64,000 nucleotides of DNA from Paulinella micropora (taxonomy: Eukaryota; Cercozoa; Imbricatea; Euglyphida), in NCBI GenBank assembly GCA_009731375.1, contig BJOX01000057.1:420801-484800 (forward strand), read 5' to 3'. The position numbers were made by a program, and so were the translations under genes. Position 1 is the first letter of the stretch. Every line of letters begins with the position of its first letter. Below, one piece after another: positions 54,671 to 64,000 of the stretch. The notes under the pieces are model-generated. The model was given only the letters and a program-made list of their open reading frames with translations, was not told the DNA's origin and ran no database searches.

Positions 54671-55367
54671 NNNNNNNNNNNNNNNNNNNNNNNNNNNNNN
54701 NNNNNNNNNNNNNNNNNNNNNNNNNNNNNNNNNNNNNNNNNNNNNNNNNNNNNNNNNNNNNNNNNNNNNNNNNNNNNNNNNNNNNNNNNNNNNNNNNNNN
54801 NNNNNNNNNNNNNNNNNNNNNNNNNNNNNNNNNNNNNNNNNNNNNNNNNNNNNNNNNNNNNNNNNNNNNNNNNNNNNNNNNNNNNNNNNNNNNNNNNNNN
54901 NNNNNNNNNNNNNNNNNNNNNNNNNNNNNNNNNNNNNNNNNNNNNNNNNNNNNNNNNNNNNNNNNNNNNNNNNNNNNNNNNNNNNNNNNNNNNNNNNNNN
55001 NNNNNNNNNNNNNNNNNNNNNNNNNNNNNNNNNNNNNNNNNNNNNNNNNNNNNNNNNNNNNNNNNNNNNNNNNNNNNNNNNNNNNNNNNNNNNNNNNNNN
55101 NNNNNNNNNNNNNNNNNNNNNNNNNNNNNNNNNNNNNNNNNNNNNNNNNNNNNNNNNNNNNNNNNNNNNNNNNNNNNNNNNNNNNNNNNNNNNNNNNNNN
55201 NNNNNNNNNNNNNNNNNNNNNNNNNNNNNNNNNNNNNNNNNNNNNNNNNNNNNNNNNNNNNNNNNNNNNNNNNNNNNNNNNNNNNNNNNNNNNNNNNNNN
55301 NNNNNNNNNNNNNNNNNNNNNNNNNNNNNNNNNNNNNNNNNNNNNNNNNNNNNNNNNNNNNNNNNNN

Positions 55368-55415
<48 letters not shown>

Positions 55416-55462
55416 CTTGCTCTTGCTCTCTCTCGTTCTCGCTTTCTCTCTCTCTCTCTCTC

Positions 55463-55509
<47 letters not shown>

Positions 55510-56017
55510 CTCTTTCTCTCCCTCTCTTGCACAACGCAGCATGTGGGTAATCGCACAATAGGCCAGGCGGACGCCGCGGACTGTGCACGTGGTTGATGGA
55601 TTGTGCACACTCCACTGCACAATGTTCAACTTCACTGCACAATCCACATCACATGTGCGCGTTTGGGACATTGTGCGTAGGCAAGGCGGACGCCGCGGCT
55701 GTGCACGTGATTGCTGGATTGTGCGACTGCACTGCACAATGTTTAATGCTAGATACGCACAAGTTCACTGCACAATGCACAATCCATGTCCCATGTGCGC
55801 GTGTGGGACGTGGTGCGCATGCGCAGGCAAGGCAGACGCGGAGCCCGTGCACGTGTTTCTGGACGTGCAACTGCAGTCGCGCGACGCCGGGCGCGTGGTA
55901 CAGTGAGCATGCACCAGGAGTGAGTTGATGTAGCATGTATGTATGTATGTATGTATGTATGTATGTATGTATGTACGTCTGTATGTCTGTATGTATGCAT
56001 GCATGCATGCATGTATG

Positions 56018-56048
<31 letters not shown>

Positions 56049-56375
56049 TGTAGGTGTTGGCTCTACGGCCTGACGTGGCGCCACGCACAGGTCAATACAT
56101 ACATAAATACATACATACATACATAAAATACATACATAAATACATACATACATACACTACATACATACATACATACCTACATACCTAAATACATACATAC
56201 ATACATACATACATACATACATACATACATACATACACACATACATACATACATACATACATACATGCATGCATGCATACATACATACATACATACATAC
56301 ATACATACATACATGCACATATATAGTTGCGAATTTTGCGGCTCTGTGTACTGGCCGCAACCCCAACCAGCACAG
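54376..56375 (+). CDS. Cyclophilin-type peptidyl-prolyl isomerase, N-terminal part
   Basis: Exons 54376-54410, 55827-55897, 56054-56090, 56327-56375 join in phase to give [18 protein letters not shown], then [20 protein letters not shown] and AALCTG. This is the conserved cyclophilin start (V.FDV...GR....L..D..P.T..NF..LCTG). The catalytic part of the domain (FHR...GDF) is not found up to 64000; the remaining exons would lie beyond a large intron holding tandem repeats, SINEs and a LINE, or the gene is broken. The ATG is in exon 54376-54410, but that exon starts with an acceptor in phase with the ZPR1-side exon, so a fusion protein or trans-splicing must be considered. Confidence 0.82.
54411..55826 (+). 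repeat. Cyclophilin intron 1: (CT)n, 697-base gap, decoy copies of exon 2 start
   Basis: CT repeats with a short (GC)n (54549-54573) flank the gap 54671-55367. Copies of the exon 2 start (GGCAAGGCGGACGCCGCGG.CTGTGCACGTG) lie at about 55562-55612 and 55680-55735. The real exon at 55827 reads GCAAGGCAGACGCGGAGCCC. The intervening DNA repeats 'ctgcacaatg' and 'ggattgtgca' phrases. Confidence 0.85.
54671..55367. other. Assembly gap
   Basis: 697 unresolved bases inside (CT)n in cyclophilin intron 1. Confidence 0.99.
55898..56326. repeat. Cyclophilin introns 2 and 3: (ATGT)n and (ACAT)n
   Basis: ATGT repeats before exon 3 and ACAT repeats after it; the two are reverse complements flanking the 37-base exon. 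Confidence 0.8.
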
Positions 56376-56379
56376 GTCC

Positions 56380-56418
<39 letters not shown>

Positions 56419-56425
56419 ATTATTA

Positions 56426-56468
<43 letters not shown>

Positions 56469-56469
56469 C

Positions 56470-57062
56470 CCTGAAAGGTGTTGGAGAAGGGGGTGGGGGG
56501 TTTGGGGGGAGGGGGAAAATGAAAATTTTGTACCCCCCACCCCCACCCCCACCGCATTTCGGCACCCCTGTCGGAATAAATCATGGTTTGTCGGAACGAG
56601 GAGGAGTTGGGAGCTCATATTTGCAGGGTGGTTAGCCCCAGACTCAATCTTGATGCTGATATTTCTTTGGAATTCACGCAAATATTTGCGTAAGGGCAGT
56701 GTCCTGAATGCTTGTTTTTTTTCGCACCCCAATCGGAATAAGTCATGGTTTGTGTGAACCAGGAGGAGTTGGGAGCTCATATTTGCAGGGTGGCTAGCGC
56801 CAGAATCGATGTTGATGCTGATATAATTTCTTTGGAATTCACGCAAATAATTGCGTTAGGGGAGTGTCCTGAATTCGAAAATCCCTGGTTTTTTTAATCA
56901 TTTTTTTTTTGCACCCTCGTCGGAATAAATCATGGTTTGTGTGAACCAGGAGGAGTTGGGAGCTCATATTGGCAGGGTGGTTAGCCCCAGACTCGATCTT
57001 GATGGTGGTATAATTTTTTTTGGAAATCACGCAAATATTTGCTTTAGGGGAGTGTCCTAAAT
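56470..57062. repeat. Tandem repeat, three units of ~162-187 bases
   Basis: Units start with (g)tcggaataa(a/g)tcatggt at about 56571, 56733 and 56920. Each contains aggaggagttgggagctcat, a 'cttgatg(c/g)tg' phrase, ttcacgcaaatatttgcg and gtgtcctgaatgc. Upstream (ATG)n/(ATT)n at 56378-56468 and a G-rich piece lead into it. No gene is seen. Confidence 0.85.
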
Positions 57063-57640
57063 GCCAGATTTCCTTGTTTTTGGGAGTACTTGCCGGCGCC
57101 TCCTGCAATTGAACGTACCCTGTCGACGGGGCAGGGGGGGTCCGGGGGGCCCTTCCCCCGGGAACCCCAGCCCGGCGATTGTACGTACCCGTTTTGGTCG
57201 CGGGTGGCACCCACACACCAGAAAATTGAGGTCTTGTGCCACCAGGCGCCGTTTGCGCACACCAGAGGGATTTAGCGGCTGATGTTTGGTGTATCCGATA
57301 CTTCTTGATGAGCTCTCTTCGAAAATATAATGTGTGGCGCCGGGTGGCCTACGCACCGGAAAATTGAGGTTTTTGCGCCTCCAGGCGCCGTTTGCGCACA
57401 CCCGAGGGAGTTTGAGGCTGATGTTTGGTGTACCCAACACCTCTCGGTGCGCTCTCTTCGGAGATAAAAAAGTTTTGGTGGCGGGTGGCACAAAACCAGA
57501 AATTATAGGTTTTTGTGCCACCAGAGCTTACACTTGCGTTCTGCTGGTACCTCCGGCAATTGAAAGTACCCTGTTGACGGAAAGGGGGGGGGGGGTGCGC
57601 GAAGCGCACCGCAAACCATCCTTTCAGGTGTTGGCGCAGC
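57063..57640. repeat. Second tandem repeat, three units of ~140 bases
   Basis: Units begin near 57200, 57340 and 57479 with 'ggtggc.c...caccagaaaattgagg' and contain gcgccgtttgcgcacac and ggctgatgtttggtgta. They are flanked by two copies of a 'caattgaa(c/a)gtaccctgt(c/t)gacgg' phrase (57107 and 57556). Confidence 0.8.
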
Positions 57641-57751
57641 CCCTAGTTATTATTGTTATTATTATTAATAATAATAATAATAATAATAATATAGTAGTAG
57701 TAGTAGCAGTAATGATAATAACAATAATAATAACCATAATAATAATAACAA

Positions 57752-57785
<34 letters not shown>
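57641..57785. repeat. (ATT)n microsatellite
   Basis: ATT and AAT units with a short AGT run, directly before the first SINE copy. Confidence 0.8.
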
Positions 57786-58053
57786 GGACACCGTGATAGC
57801 CCAGTGGTCAAGTTCTACCATCTGGGCCCTGTCGCCAGTTCGATTCCCGTCGGTGCCACCAGTATTTTCATTGAACATACCGGTCTATTTCTGGACCAGT
57901 ATTTTCATTGAACATACCGGCCCGTCTGGAAGTGTTGGAACTGCCCTTGCGGGGGTGTCATTAGAGCTTATCGTCAATTCTTCGTACTCCCCTCACGGGT
58001 GAGACGATGGAGGCGCATGTGCAGAAATGCATCAGCCATTGACAGAGAAGCAC

Positions 58054-58055
<2 letters not shown>
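57786..58055 (+). mobile_element. tRNA-derived SINE, copy 1
   Basis: 270 bases with RNA polymerase III boxes: A box TAGCCCAGTGG at 57797-57807 and B box AGTTCGATTCC at 57837-57847, about 30 bases apart, within a tRNA-like segment starting GGACACC and ending GGTGCC. A 26-base piece (accagtattttcattgaaca...) is present twice in the body. The 3' end runs into (ATT)n. By eye it is identical to the copy at 58592-58861. Confidence 0.85.
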
Positions 58056-58092
<37 letters not shown>

Positions 58093-58147
58093 CATTATTA
58101 TCATTATTATTATTTATTATTATTATTATCATTATTTATTATTATTA

Positions 58148-58228
<81 letters not shown>

Positions 58229-58345
58229 TTATTATTGTTATTATTGTTATTATTGTTGTTGTTGTTGTTGTTATTATTATGATTATTATTATTATTATTA
58301 TCATCATTATTATTATTATTATTATTAGTATTATCATTCATTATC

Positions 58346-58390
<45 letters not shown>

Positions 58391-58431
58391 GTTATTATTA
58401 TTATTATTGTTATTATTATTGTTATTATTAC

Positions 58432-58476
<45 letters not shown>

Positions 58477-58515
58477 CAATATTATTATTATCATCATCAT
58501 TATCATTGTCATTAC

Positions 58516-58591
<76 letters not shown>
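58056..58591. repeat. (ATT)n microsatellite between SINE copies
   Basis: ATT repeats with AGT (58196-58227), TTG and ATC variants. No unique sequence. Confidence 0.85.
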
Positions 58592-58861
58592 GGACACCGT
58601 GATAGCCCAGTGGTCAAGTTCTACCATCTGGGCCCTGTCGCCAGTTCGATTCCCGTCGGTGCCACCAGTATTTTCATTGAACATACCGGTCTATTTCTGG
58701 ACCAGTATTTTCATTGAACATACCGGCCCGTCTGGAAGTGTTGGAACTGCCCTTGCGGGGGTGTCATTAGAGCTTATCGTCAATTCTTCGTACTCCCCTC
58801 ACGGGTGAGACGATGGAGGCGCATGTGCAGAAATGCATCAGCCATTGACAGAGAAGCACTA
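58592..58861 (+). mobile_element. tRNA-derived SINE, copy 2
   Basis: Same 270-base sequence and tail as copy 1, again followed by (ATT)n. A 24-base piece of its 3' end (agccattgacagagaagcac) is repeated at 58874-58897, which looks like tail slippage. Confidence 0.85.
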
Positions 58862-58896
58862 TCATTATTATTACAGCCATTGACAGAGAAGCACTA

Positions 58897-58962
<66 letters not shown>

Positions 58963-58964
<2 letters not shown>

Positions 58965-59818
58965 TGGGGGGCACCAGTACATGGTTGGGTGCCACCGCCA
59001 CACGGCGGGGTTGGGGCCGTTGGCAGCTTGTTATGAGGGGTACATAATCAGTGCTCCACTGATTCATGGGACGGGAACTTTTACTGAGAGAAGCTCTCTC
59101 ACCACGCTCACGGCTCTTGGCTCGGGGTGGCCTCTGGTATCACTCGGGGTGAGTGCGGGGGGTGGGGGTTATCTGAGGGAGGGGGTTGGGCTCAGTGGGT
59201 CACTGGACAGGTTGGTTAACTAAACTACTGTCGGTATGAGTGGGTATGAAGGCGACAGGCCCCACACATTTCCACAAGCCTTGAAATCACTCAACTGCCA
59301 CAGTAGCGACTGCCTGGACGCGGGGCTCCTGACTCACCCTCTCTCCCAGAACCCCTCGTGCTCACTTTGCGGATGCCATGGGGATGCTCTGGCGGAGGGT
59401 CGGGACGTGTTGGGTGCATGTGACCGGGCCTGTCACTTAGTGTTCTCGGTAGATGACTCTTTTGTAGCTTCTATCGGACGCAGGGTGGCTTGCCACGACA
59501 CCTCAATGATGCATAGTACGTCACGTCTCTGGCCTGGTTACGGGNNNNNNNNNNGGTAACTGAGGCGGGTTCCTGATGGCTGGTTACGGATGCTATGTTA
59601 TTGTTGTTGGGTTCCTGGCTGCTATGTTATTGTTGTTGGGTTCCTGGCGGCGTACATGTTTATGCTTTTTTAAGGGTTGAGCTTTAAATAACCCCACTCG
59701 GGTCTTCTTTTATCGAGCTCACCACTCGGTGGATGGAGGCCTGGGGTAGACTTATACGATGTTTTTGATGCTAGGTTCCGTCTCCAGGGATTCGACTGGC
59801 ATCGCTGCTTTGCCTCAC
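58963..59818. other. GC-rich unique region between SINE and LINE
   Basis: Non-repetitive sequence without a recognised gene, possibly the 5' part of the downstream LINE. It contains a 103-codon open frame running into a gap (59236-59544) and a 35-base tandem duplication (gctatgttattgttgttggg, about 59590-59655). A 644-base gap follows. Confidence 0.4.
59236..59544 (+). CDS. Hypothetical open frame, cysteine- and histidine-containing
   Basis: ATG-started frame of 103 codons, cut by the gap at 59545-59554. Composition is that of normal protein, with a C..CGCHGD piece, but I recognise no family. It may belong to the LINE's ORF1 or be chance. Confidence 0.2.
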
Positions 59819-60462
59819 NNNNNNNNNNNNNNNNNNNNNNNNNNNNNNNNNNNNNNNNNNNNNNNNNNNNNNNNNNNNNNNNNNNNNNNNNNNNNNNNNN
59901 NNNNNNNNNNNNNNNNNNNNNNNNNNNNNNNNNNNNNNNNNNNNNNNNNNNNNNNNNNNNNNNNNNNNNNNNNNNNNNNNNNNNNNNNNNNNNNNNNNNN
60001 NNNNNNNNNNNNNNNNNNNNNNNNNNNNNNNNNNNNNNNNNNNNNNNNNNNNNNNNNNNNNNNNNNNNNNNNNNNNNNNNNNNNNNNNNNNNNNNNNNNN
60101 NNNNNNNNNNNNNNNNNNNNNNNNNNNNNNNNNNNNNNNNNNNNNNNNNNNNNNNNNNNNNNNNNNNNNNNNNNNNNNNNNNNNNNNNNNNNNNNNNNNN
60201 NNNNNNNNNNNNNNNNNNNNNNNNNNNNNNNNNNNNNNNNNNNNNNNNNNNNNNNNNNNNNNNNNNNNNNNNNNNNNNNNNNNNNNNNNNNNNNNNNNNN
60301 NNNNNNNNNNNNNNNNNNNNNNNNNNNNNNNNNNNNNNNNNNNNNNNNNNNNNNNNNNNNNNNNNNNNNNNNNNNNNNNNNNNNNNNNNNNNNNNNNNNN
60401 NNNNNNNNNNNNNNNNNNNNNNNNNNNNNNNNNNNNNNNNNNNNNNNNNNNNNNNNNNNNNN
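59819..60462. other. Assembly gap
   Basis: 644 unresolved bases upstream of the LINE ORF2; the LINE 5' end may be lost here. Confidence 0.99.
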
Positions 60463-60700
60463 GGTTTAGACGTTCCCCGTGGGAGTGCGCCTGCGGGTGG
60501 CGATGGCCTACTCGGCCGTTAGGGGTGGTCGAGTGCTCGCGTACCTGACGGGCAACCTGAATCACGTAGAGCCAGCAATCCTGCTGCATCTCGATCACCC
60601 TCCCCAACCTCGGAAGAGAAGTCACGTCCGGAAAGGTCTGGCACGGCGTGTGGCAAGCGGTACCGCCACCGAGGAGGTGGCGGAGGAAGGTACGAAATGA
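60463..60700 (+). CDS. Possible C-terminus of LINE ORF1
   Basis: A frame open from the gap edge (first ATG 60479) ends in TGA at 60698-60700, 58 bases before the ATG of ORF2. It encodes a basic, histidine- and arginine-rich piece. Position alone suggests the end of ORF1; no motif confirms it. Confidence 0.3.
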
Positions 60701-60758
60701 GCTGGATAAGAGATGTTGCATAGTATGGGGGCTATCGCATGTCTCTCAGACAGTGGTC

Positions 60759-63700
60759 ATGGCGCGAGAGCTCCGAATTCTCGGTCTCGGGGAAGTCGAG
60801 GTGGAATTCGCGGGCAGAGGTAGCGGGCGGCATTTGCTCATTAAATGTGCGTCTTGTGAGGAGGCGGAGAAGATGGTGCGGCTGCTGCGGGAGCGTAAGT
60901 TCTTCACGGGAAAGGTTCACGTTGCGACGGGTAGGACTTTCCGGGAAAGAGAGAAGCAGCGGGCTGCACGGGGGGGTGCCCAGTATGTAGAGATGCAGAG
61001 GGAGCTTCGCAAGCAGGGATTTGGCTACTGGGTGCTCGACGTGGAAGTCGACGAGCCCCAGGGCGAAGCCTCAAGCGGTGAATCTCCCTTGGCGGAGTGG
61101 GGCGGGATGCGGGAGCTGGAGGAGCTGGGGCGGAGGGTGCAGGATGGGCCGTGGAGGGTGGCGGAGGGCTCCAGGCGGGCTCAACCGAAGCGCAGGCATC
61201 GGCACCAGCTTCGTTCTTCCCAATTTGTGAAAGGCTTCCTACTGAGGGTGGCCTCACATAATTGGCAAGGCAAAGTGGGTGCGGATAGCCCAGGCTTTGG
61301 GGAATGGCCGGAGCACTACAAGGAGCGAGGCTGGGTGATCGTCGGAGTCCAGGAGCACAACCTATCGTCGCAGAAGGTGGAGAAGCTCCAAGTCGACGGC
61401 TTCGCAGTCCTCGGCAAAGCGGCTGCAACTGGTGCGGGCTCGCGTCTCTTGGGGGGAGTCTTGACGTTGGTGGCCAACTATCTGGCACCGTGCGCTACCA
61501 TTGTACAGGCGCCTGTTCCACACCCACAGCAATTGTGGGTGAGGCTGTCGTCTGGGAGCGCGACGGCGTCGGATGTGTTCGTCGGCAACGGCTACTTCCC
61601 CCAAGAAAATCAACGAGAGGAATCTATTGCAGCCTATGAGGCGTGGCAGGCGGCCGTCTCCTACTTCGCCACCAAAGGTCATGTGGTTACGGTTGGTGAT
61701 GCTAATGCTAAGCTGGGGCCCGCCAGAATAGCGCGGGAGGAGGGAGTGGTGGGCCTCTTTGGCGAGATAGATGGGAGGGGTAGAGGGGTTAGGAGTGAGA
61801 ATGGTGAGTTGCTGGCTGCGATGCTTGTTGCCACGGGGTTGCGCAATCTCAGTGGGTTTTCGCAACCACGGGGGGACAAATATTGGTGGTCTAGGCAGGA
61901 AAATGTAGGTGGACGAAGGCATCTACTGGATTACATCTGCGTCTCTTCCGAGCTGGCGGAGGAGGCAAGCTTCGGCGTCGACGAGGTAGACCTTGATACC
62001 GACCACAAAGCTGTGTGGGCGGAACTGGTCTGGGGGGGACAGCCACCCCCCAAAAAGCAGGTAAAGAGGTACAAAGCATTCAAGGCAGAGCGCTTGATAG
62101 GCAGGGTAGTTGAGGGTAAGGAGAGTGAGCTGTCTAAGCTTAGGTTGAAGTACGACGAGACCTTTGCAGCTGGTATATCGGGGCTGTTGCCAGATGGCCT
62201 CCCAGATCTATCAGCAGTGGAGGACCCGGATGAGCTTCAGCAGGAGGTAGATAGGGTCGCTAGCTTAGTGGTCCGAGCTTTCACGGGCGCAGCCGTGAAG
62301 GTCTTGGGAGTTCGGGTGATTAGGCCAGGGTTTACTAATGCATGGTTTGATGAGAGTCTTAGGGAAGCGATTGCGCGACGGAGAGAGGCATACGGCCTCT
62401 GGCGAAGGAATGAGGCCAACCGAGAGGCCTGGCAAAGATATAAAGAAGCGAGGAAGGCGGTCAGAAGGTTATGCAAGGAGAAGAAGGAGCAAGCGTGGAA
62501 GCGGGTCCAGAATGACACCGCTGCCAACTTCAGGAGCGCTACCATGGCCACGTACTGGAAGCTGTCAAAGCGTTTGGGCGGGGTTCGGCGGTCGAACGCT
62601 TCTGCTCCTGTTCGGAAGCCCGATGGCACTCTGGCATGCACACTCCGGGAAAAACTACAAGAATGGGAAGAATACCGCCGACGTATGGTGGTCCCCAAAG
62701 AAAACCAGTTTTTGGAGGATGCATGTGTAGAGGAAGTCGGTTCTGATGAGGAAGCAGCGCGGATTGAGCCCGAGCGGAAGGCCCGCGAAACCTTCCAGTA
62801 TAACGACAACCTGCGCGACCAATTCGAGGCCATGGCGCAAGCCGAGGAGATCCGGACTGAGACGGGCCCGCTGGACTATGATTACACCGAGAAGGAAGTG
62901 GAGCTCTGCCAGGAAAATCTCCAGAATCACAAAGCGTGCTCACCGGATAAGATCAAGAACGAGATGCTCAAGTACGGAGGCACGCGGATTGTGAGCTTTC
63001 TGGTGCGCTTCTTCAACTGGTTGAAATCGTGCGAATACACCCCCAGCGACTGGGGCAAAGCGATTATCGTCAACATCCCAAAAGGAGGCGACCCAACCGA
63101 TCCGGAAAATTGGAGAGACATCGCGATTCTGAGCTGTCTGGGTAAGATGTATCTGTCCCTTATGGCGGCGAGGCTTACGGCTTTCATCGATCAGCCGGGC
63201 AGGCTTCGCCCAGAGCAGGGTGGGTTCCGGCCAAAACGTAGTACGGGGGACCAGATTTTTGTCCTTAAGGAGCGTCTGCGCCTTAGACAACAAGCTGGCC
63301 TCCGTTCTTTCGTTTTGTTCGTGGATCTGAGAAAGGCATTCCCTACGGTTTGGCGGGCCGGGTTGTTTCAGAGGCTAACCCAGATGGGGGTACAGGGCAA
63401 GTTCTATCGCATTCTGCGGCGTTTTTACCGAAGAACGTCATCGCGAGTGCTAGTCGATGGCGAACTCACTGGTGAAGTGCTGGAAGAGATGGGAGTTCAG
63501 CAAGGGTCGCCGTTGTCACCGTCGCTGTTCAACGTCTTCATGGATGAGCTAACGGTCCGAATCGCGAAAGAGTTGGAGATCGAGGACCTCAACCGCATCG
63601 AAGACATACGGACCCTGCTTTACGCCGACGACGTTGCGGTAATTGCGCATAGTGTCACGGAGCTTCAACAGATTGTAAATGTCGTGGCGACATTCGTGGA

Positions 63701-64000
63701 GGACTATCGGCTTGAAATCAACCTGAAACCGGGCAAGACGGAAGTCATGCCGATATACGGGCACGCCAAGTCAAAAAAGTCGCCCCCATGCGTGAGGTGC
63801 CGGGGCAAGGTTCTCAACGTCTCCGACCACTACAAATACCTGGGAGTTCTGCTCACGGACACCCTCTCCGATAAACCGCAAGCGAAGCGGGCGGCGGAAA
63901 TCACTGTAGCGGGAACGGCTGCCTACTACCCCCTCTGGATTGCCCACGAAGTTCCAGCGCGTCTTCGGCTGATGAATTGGCAGCAAATGGTTGGCGCAAA
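60759..64000 (+). CDS. LINE ORF2: endonuclease and reverse transcriptase (runs off the window)
   Basis: Open for 1080 codons from the first ATG after an in-frame TAG at 60567. Residues 1-110 are a basic, possibly nucleic-acid-binding region. The apurinic-type endonuclease follows, with VGVQEHN (E199), VGDANA (D314, N316), LDYICVSS and DTDHKAV (D415, H416). The reverse transcriptase has KAIIVNIPKGG, LRPEQGGFRPKRST, FVDLRKAFPTV (D856), GVQQGSPLSPSLFN (about 913-926), YADDVAV (D957, D958) and LEINLKPGKTEV. All expected catalytic residues are present. It would nick target DNA and copy the element RNA in place. No RNase H or C-terminal zinc knuckle is seen before the window ends. Codon use is GC-rich, like the host exons. 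Confidence 0.97.
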   Translation, partial: MARELRILGLGEVEVEFAGRGSGRHLLIKCASCEEAEKMVRLLRERKFFTGKVHVATGRTFREREKQRAARGGAQYVEMQRELRKQGFGYWVLDVEVDEPQGEASSGESPLAEWGGMRELEELGRRVQDGPWRVAEGSRRAQPKRRHRHQLRSSQFVKGFLLRVASHNWQGKVGADSPGFGEWPEHYKERGWVIVGVQEHNLSSQKVEKLQVDGFAVLGKAAATGAGSRLLGGVLTLVANYLAPCATIVQAPVPHPQQLWVRLSSGSATASDVFVGNGYFPQENQREESIAAYEAWQAAVSYFATKGHVVTVGDANAKLGPARIAREEGVVGLFGEIDGRGRGVRSENGELLAAMLVATGLRNLSGFSQPRGDKYWWSRQENVGGRRHLLDYICVSSELAEEASFGVDEVDLDTDHKAVWAELVWGGQPPPKKQVKRYKAFKAERLIGRVVEGKESELSKLRLKYDETFAAGISGLLPDGLPDLSAVEDPDELQQEVDRVASLVVRAFTGAAVKVLGVRVIRPGFTNAWFDESLREAIARRREAYGLWRRNEANREAWQRYKEARKAVRRLCKEKKEQAWKRVQNDTAANFRSATMATYWKLSKRLGGVRRSNASAPVRKPDGTLACTLREKLQEWEEYRRRMVVPKENQFLEDACVEEVGSDEEAARIEPERKARETFQYNDNLRDQFEAMAQAEEIRTETGPLDYDYTEKEVELCQENLQNHKACSPDKIKNEMLKYGGTRIVSFLVRFFNWLKSCEYTPSDWGKAIIVNIPKGGDPTDPENWRDIAILSCLGKMYLSLMAARLTAFIDQPGRLRPEQGGFRPKRSTGDQIFVLKERLRLRQQAGLRSFVLFVDLRKAFPTVWRAGLFQRLTQMGVQGKFYRILRRFYRRTSSRVLVDGELTGEVLEEMGVQQGSPLSPSLFNVFMDELTVRIAKELEIEDLNRIEDIRTLLYADDVAVIAHSVTELQQIVNVVATFVEDYRLEINLKPGKTEVMPIYGHAKSKKSPPCVRCRGKVLNVSDHYKYLGVLLTDTLSDKPQAKRAAEITVAGTAAYYPLWIAHEVPARLRLMNWQQMVGA

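Larger units (their letters stand above)
60463..64000 (+). mobile_element. Non-LTR retrotransposon (LINE) with APE-type endonuclease
   Basis: The element contains ORF2 at 60759-64000 and possibly an ORF1 tail. The true 5' end is hidden in or before the gap at 59819-60462 and the 3' end is beyond the window. No frame damage is seen in 3.2 kb. Confidence 0.85.

Noticed and set aside
55899-55905. TGA after GRVVQ as the end of the cyclophilin-like protein
   Set aside because: Splicing at GTG|GTACAG joins to [12 protein letters not shown] in phase and restores the conserved cyclophilin sequence, so the TGA is intronic.
57334-58002. 222-codon + strand frame
   Set aside because: It runs through the ~140-base tandem repeat, (ATT)n and the SINE.
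60904-63986. Many - strand and off-frame frames of 60-200 codons over the LINE
   Set aside because: Shadows of the GC-rich ORF2, which is open on the + strand throughout.

Overview
This window comes from the nuclear genome of a microbial eukaryote, possibly an alga; I cannot name the taxon. The evidence is four intron-rich, GC-rich eukaryotic genes, a LINE-type retrotransposon, tRNA-derived SINEs and a Tc1/mariner remnant. Coding exons are short (about 35-130 bases). They are separated by introns made almost wholly of microsatellites: (CTAT)n, (ACAT)n, (CT)n, (TTG)n, (AGT)n, (AACT)n and pentanucleotides. About two thirds of acceptors are followed by G. Most donors are GT, with at least two GC donors and one possible GA donor. 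Nearly all long open frames here are microsatellite translations, not genes. The real proteins appear only when short exons are joined by splice phase.

Layout. (1) 1-10299, + strand: the 3' half of a peptidase family M32 (Taq-type) carboxypeptidase, nine exons ending in TGA. (2) 10300-12865: AT-rich convergent intergenic region with degenerate ~70-base repeats. (3) 30954-12866, - strand: a complete seven-transmembrane protein of the GPR180/TMEM145 (intimal thickness receptor) family in 22 exons, with consistent phases throughout and one in-frame TGA. (4) 30955-34561: divergent intergenic region and large gaps. (5) 34562-53275, + strand: ZPR1, a two-zinc-finger protein, with an unidentified N-terminal extension and a proline-rich C-terminal exon. 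It runs in phase into (6) the N-terminal half of a cyclophilin at 54376-56375. (7) 56470-58962: tandem repeat arrays and two SINE copies that look identical. (8) 60463-64000: a LINE whose ORF2 (endonuclease plus reverse transcriptase) is open for 1080 codons and leaves the window.

The most striking feature is recurrent duplication of exon edges. At least 25 introns carry one to fourteen partial copies of the neighbouring exon's border, splice site included. Copies of an exon's 5' edge lie only in the intron before it, and copies of its 3' edge only in the intron after it. The result is arrays of decoy splice sites next to the sites that phase analysis says are used. A second recurring theme is retroposon 3' ends that finish in (CTAT)n, which may be one source of the tetranucleotide tracts.
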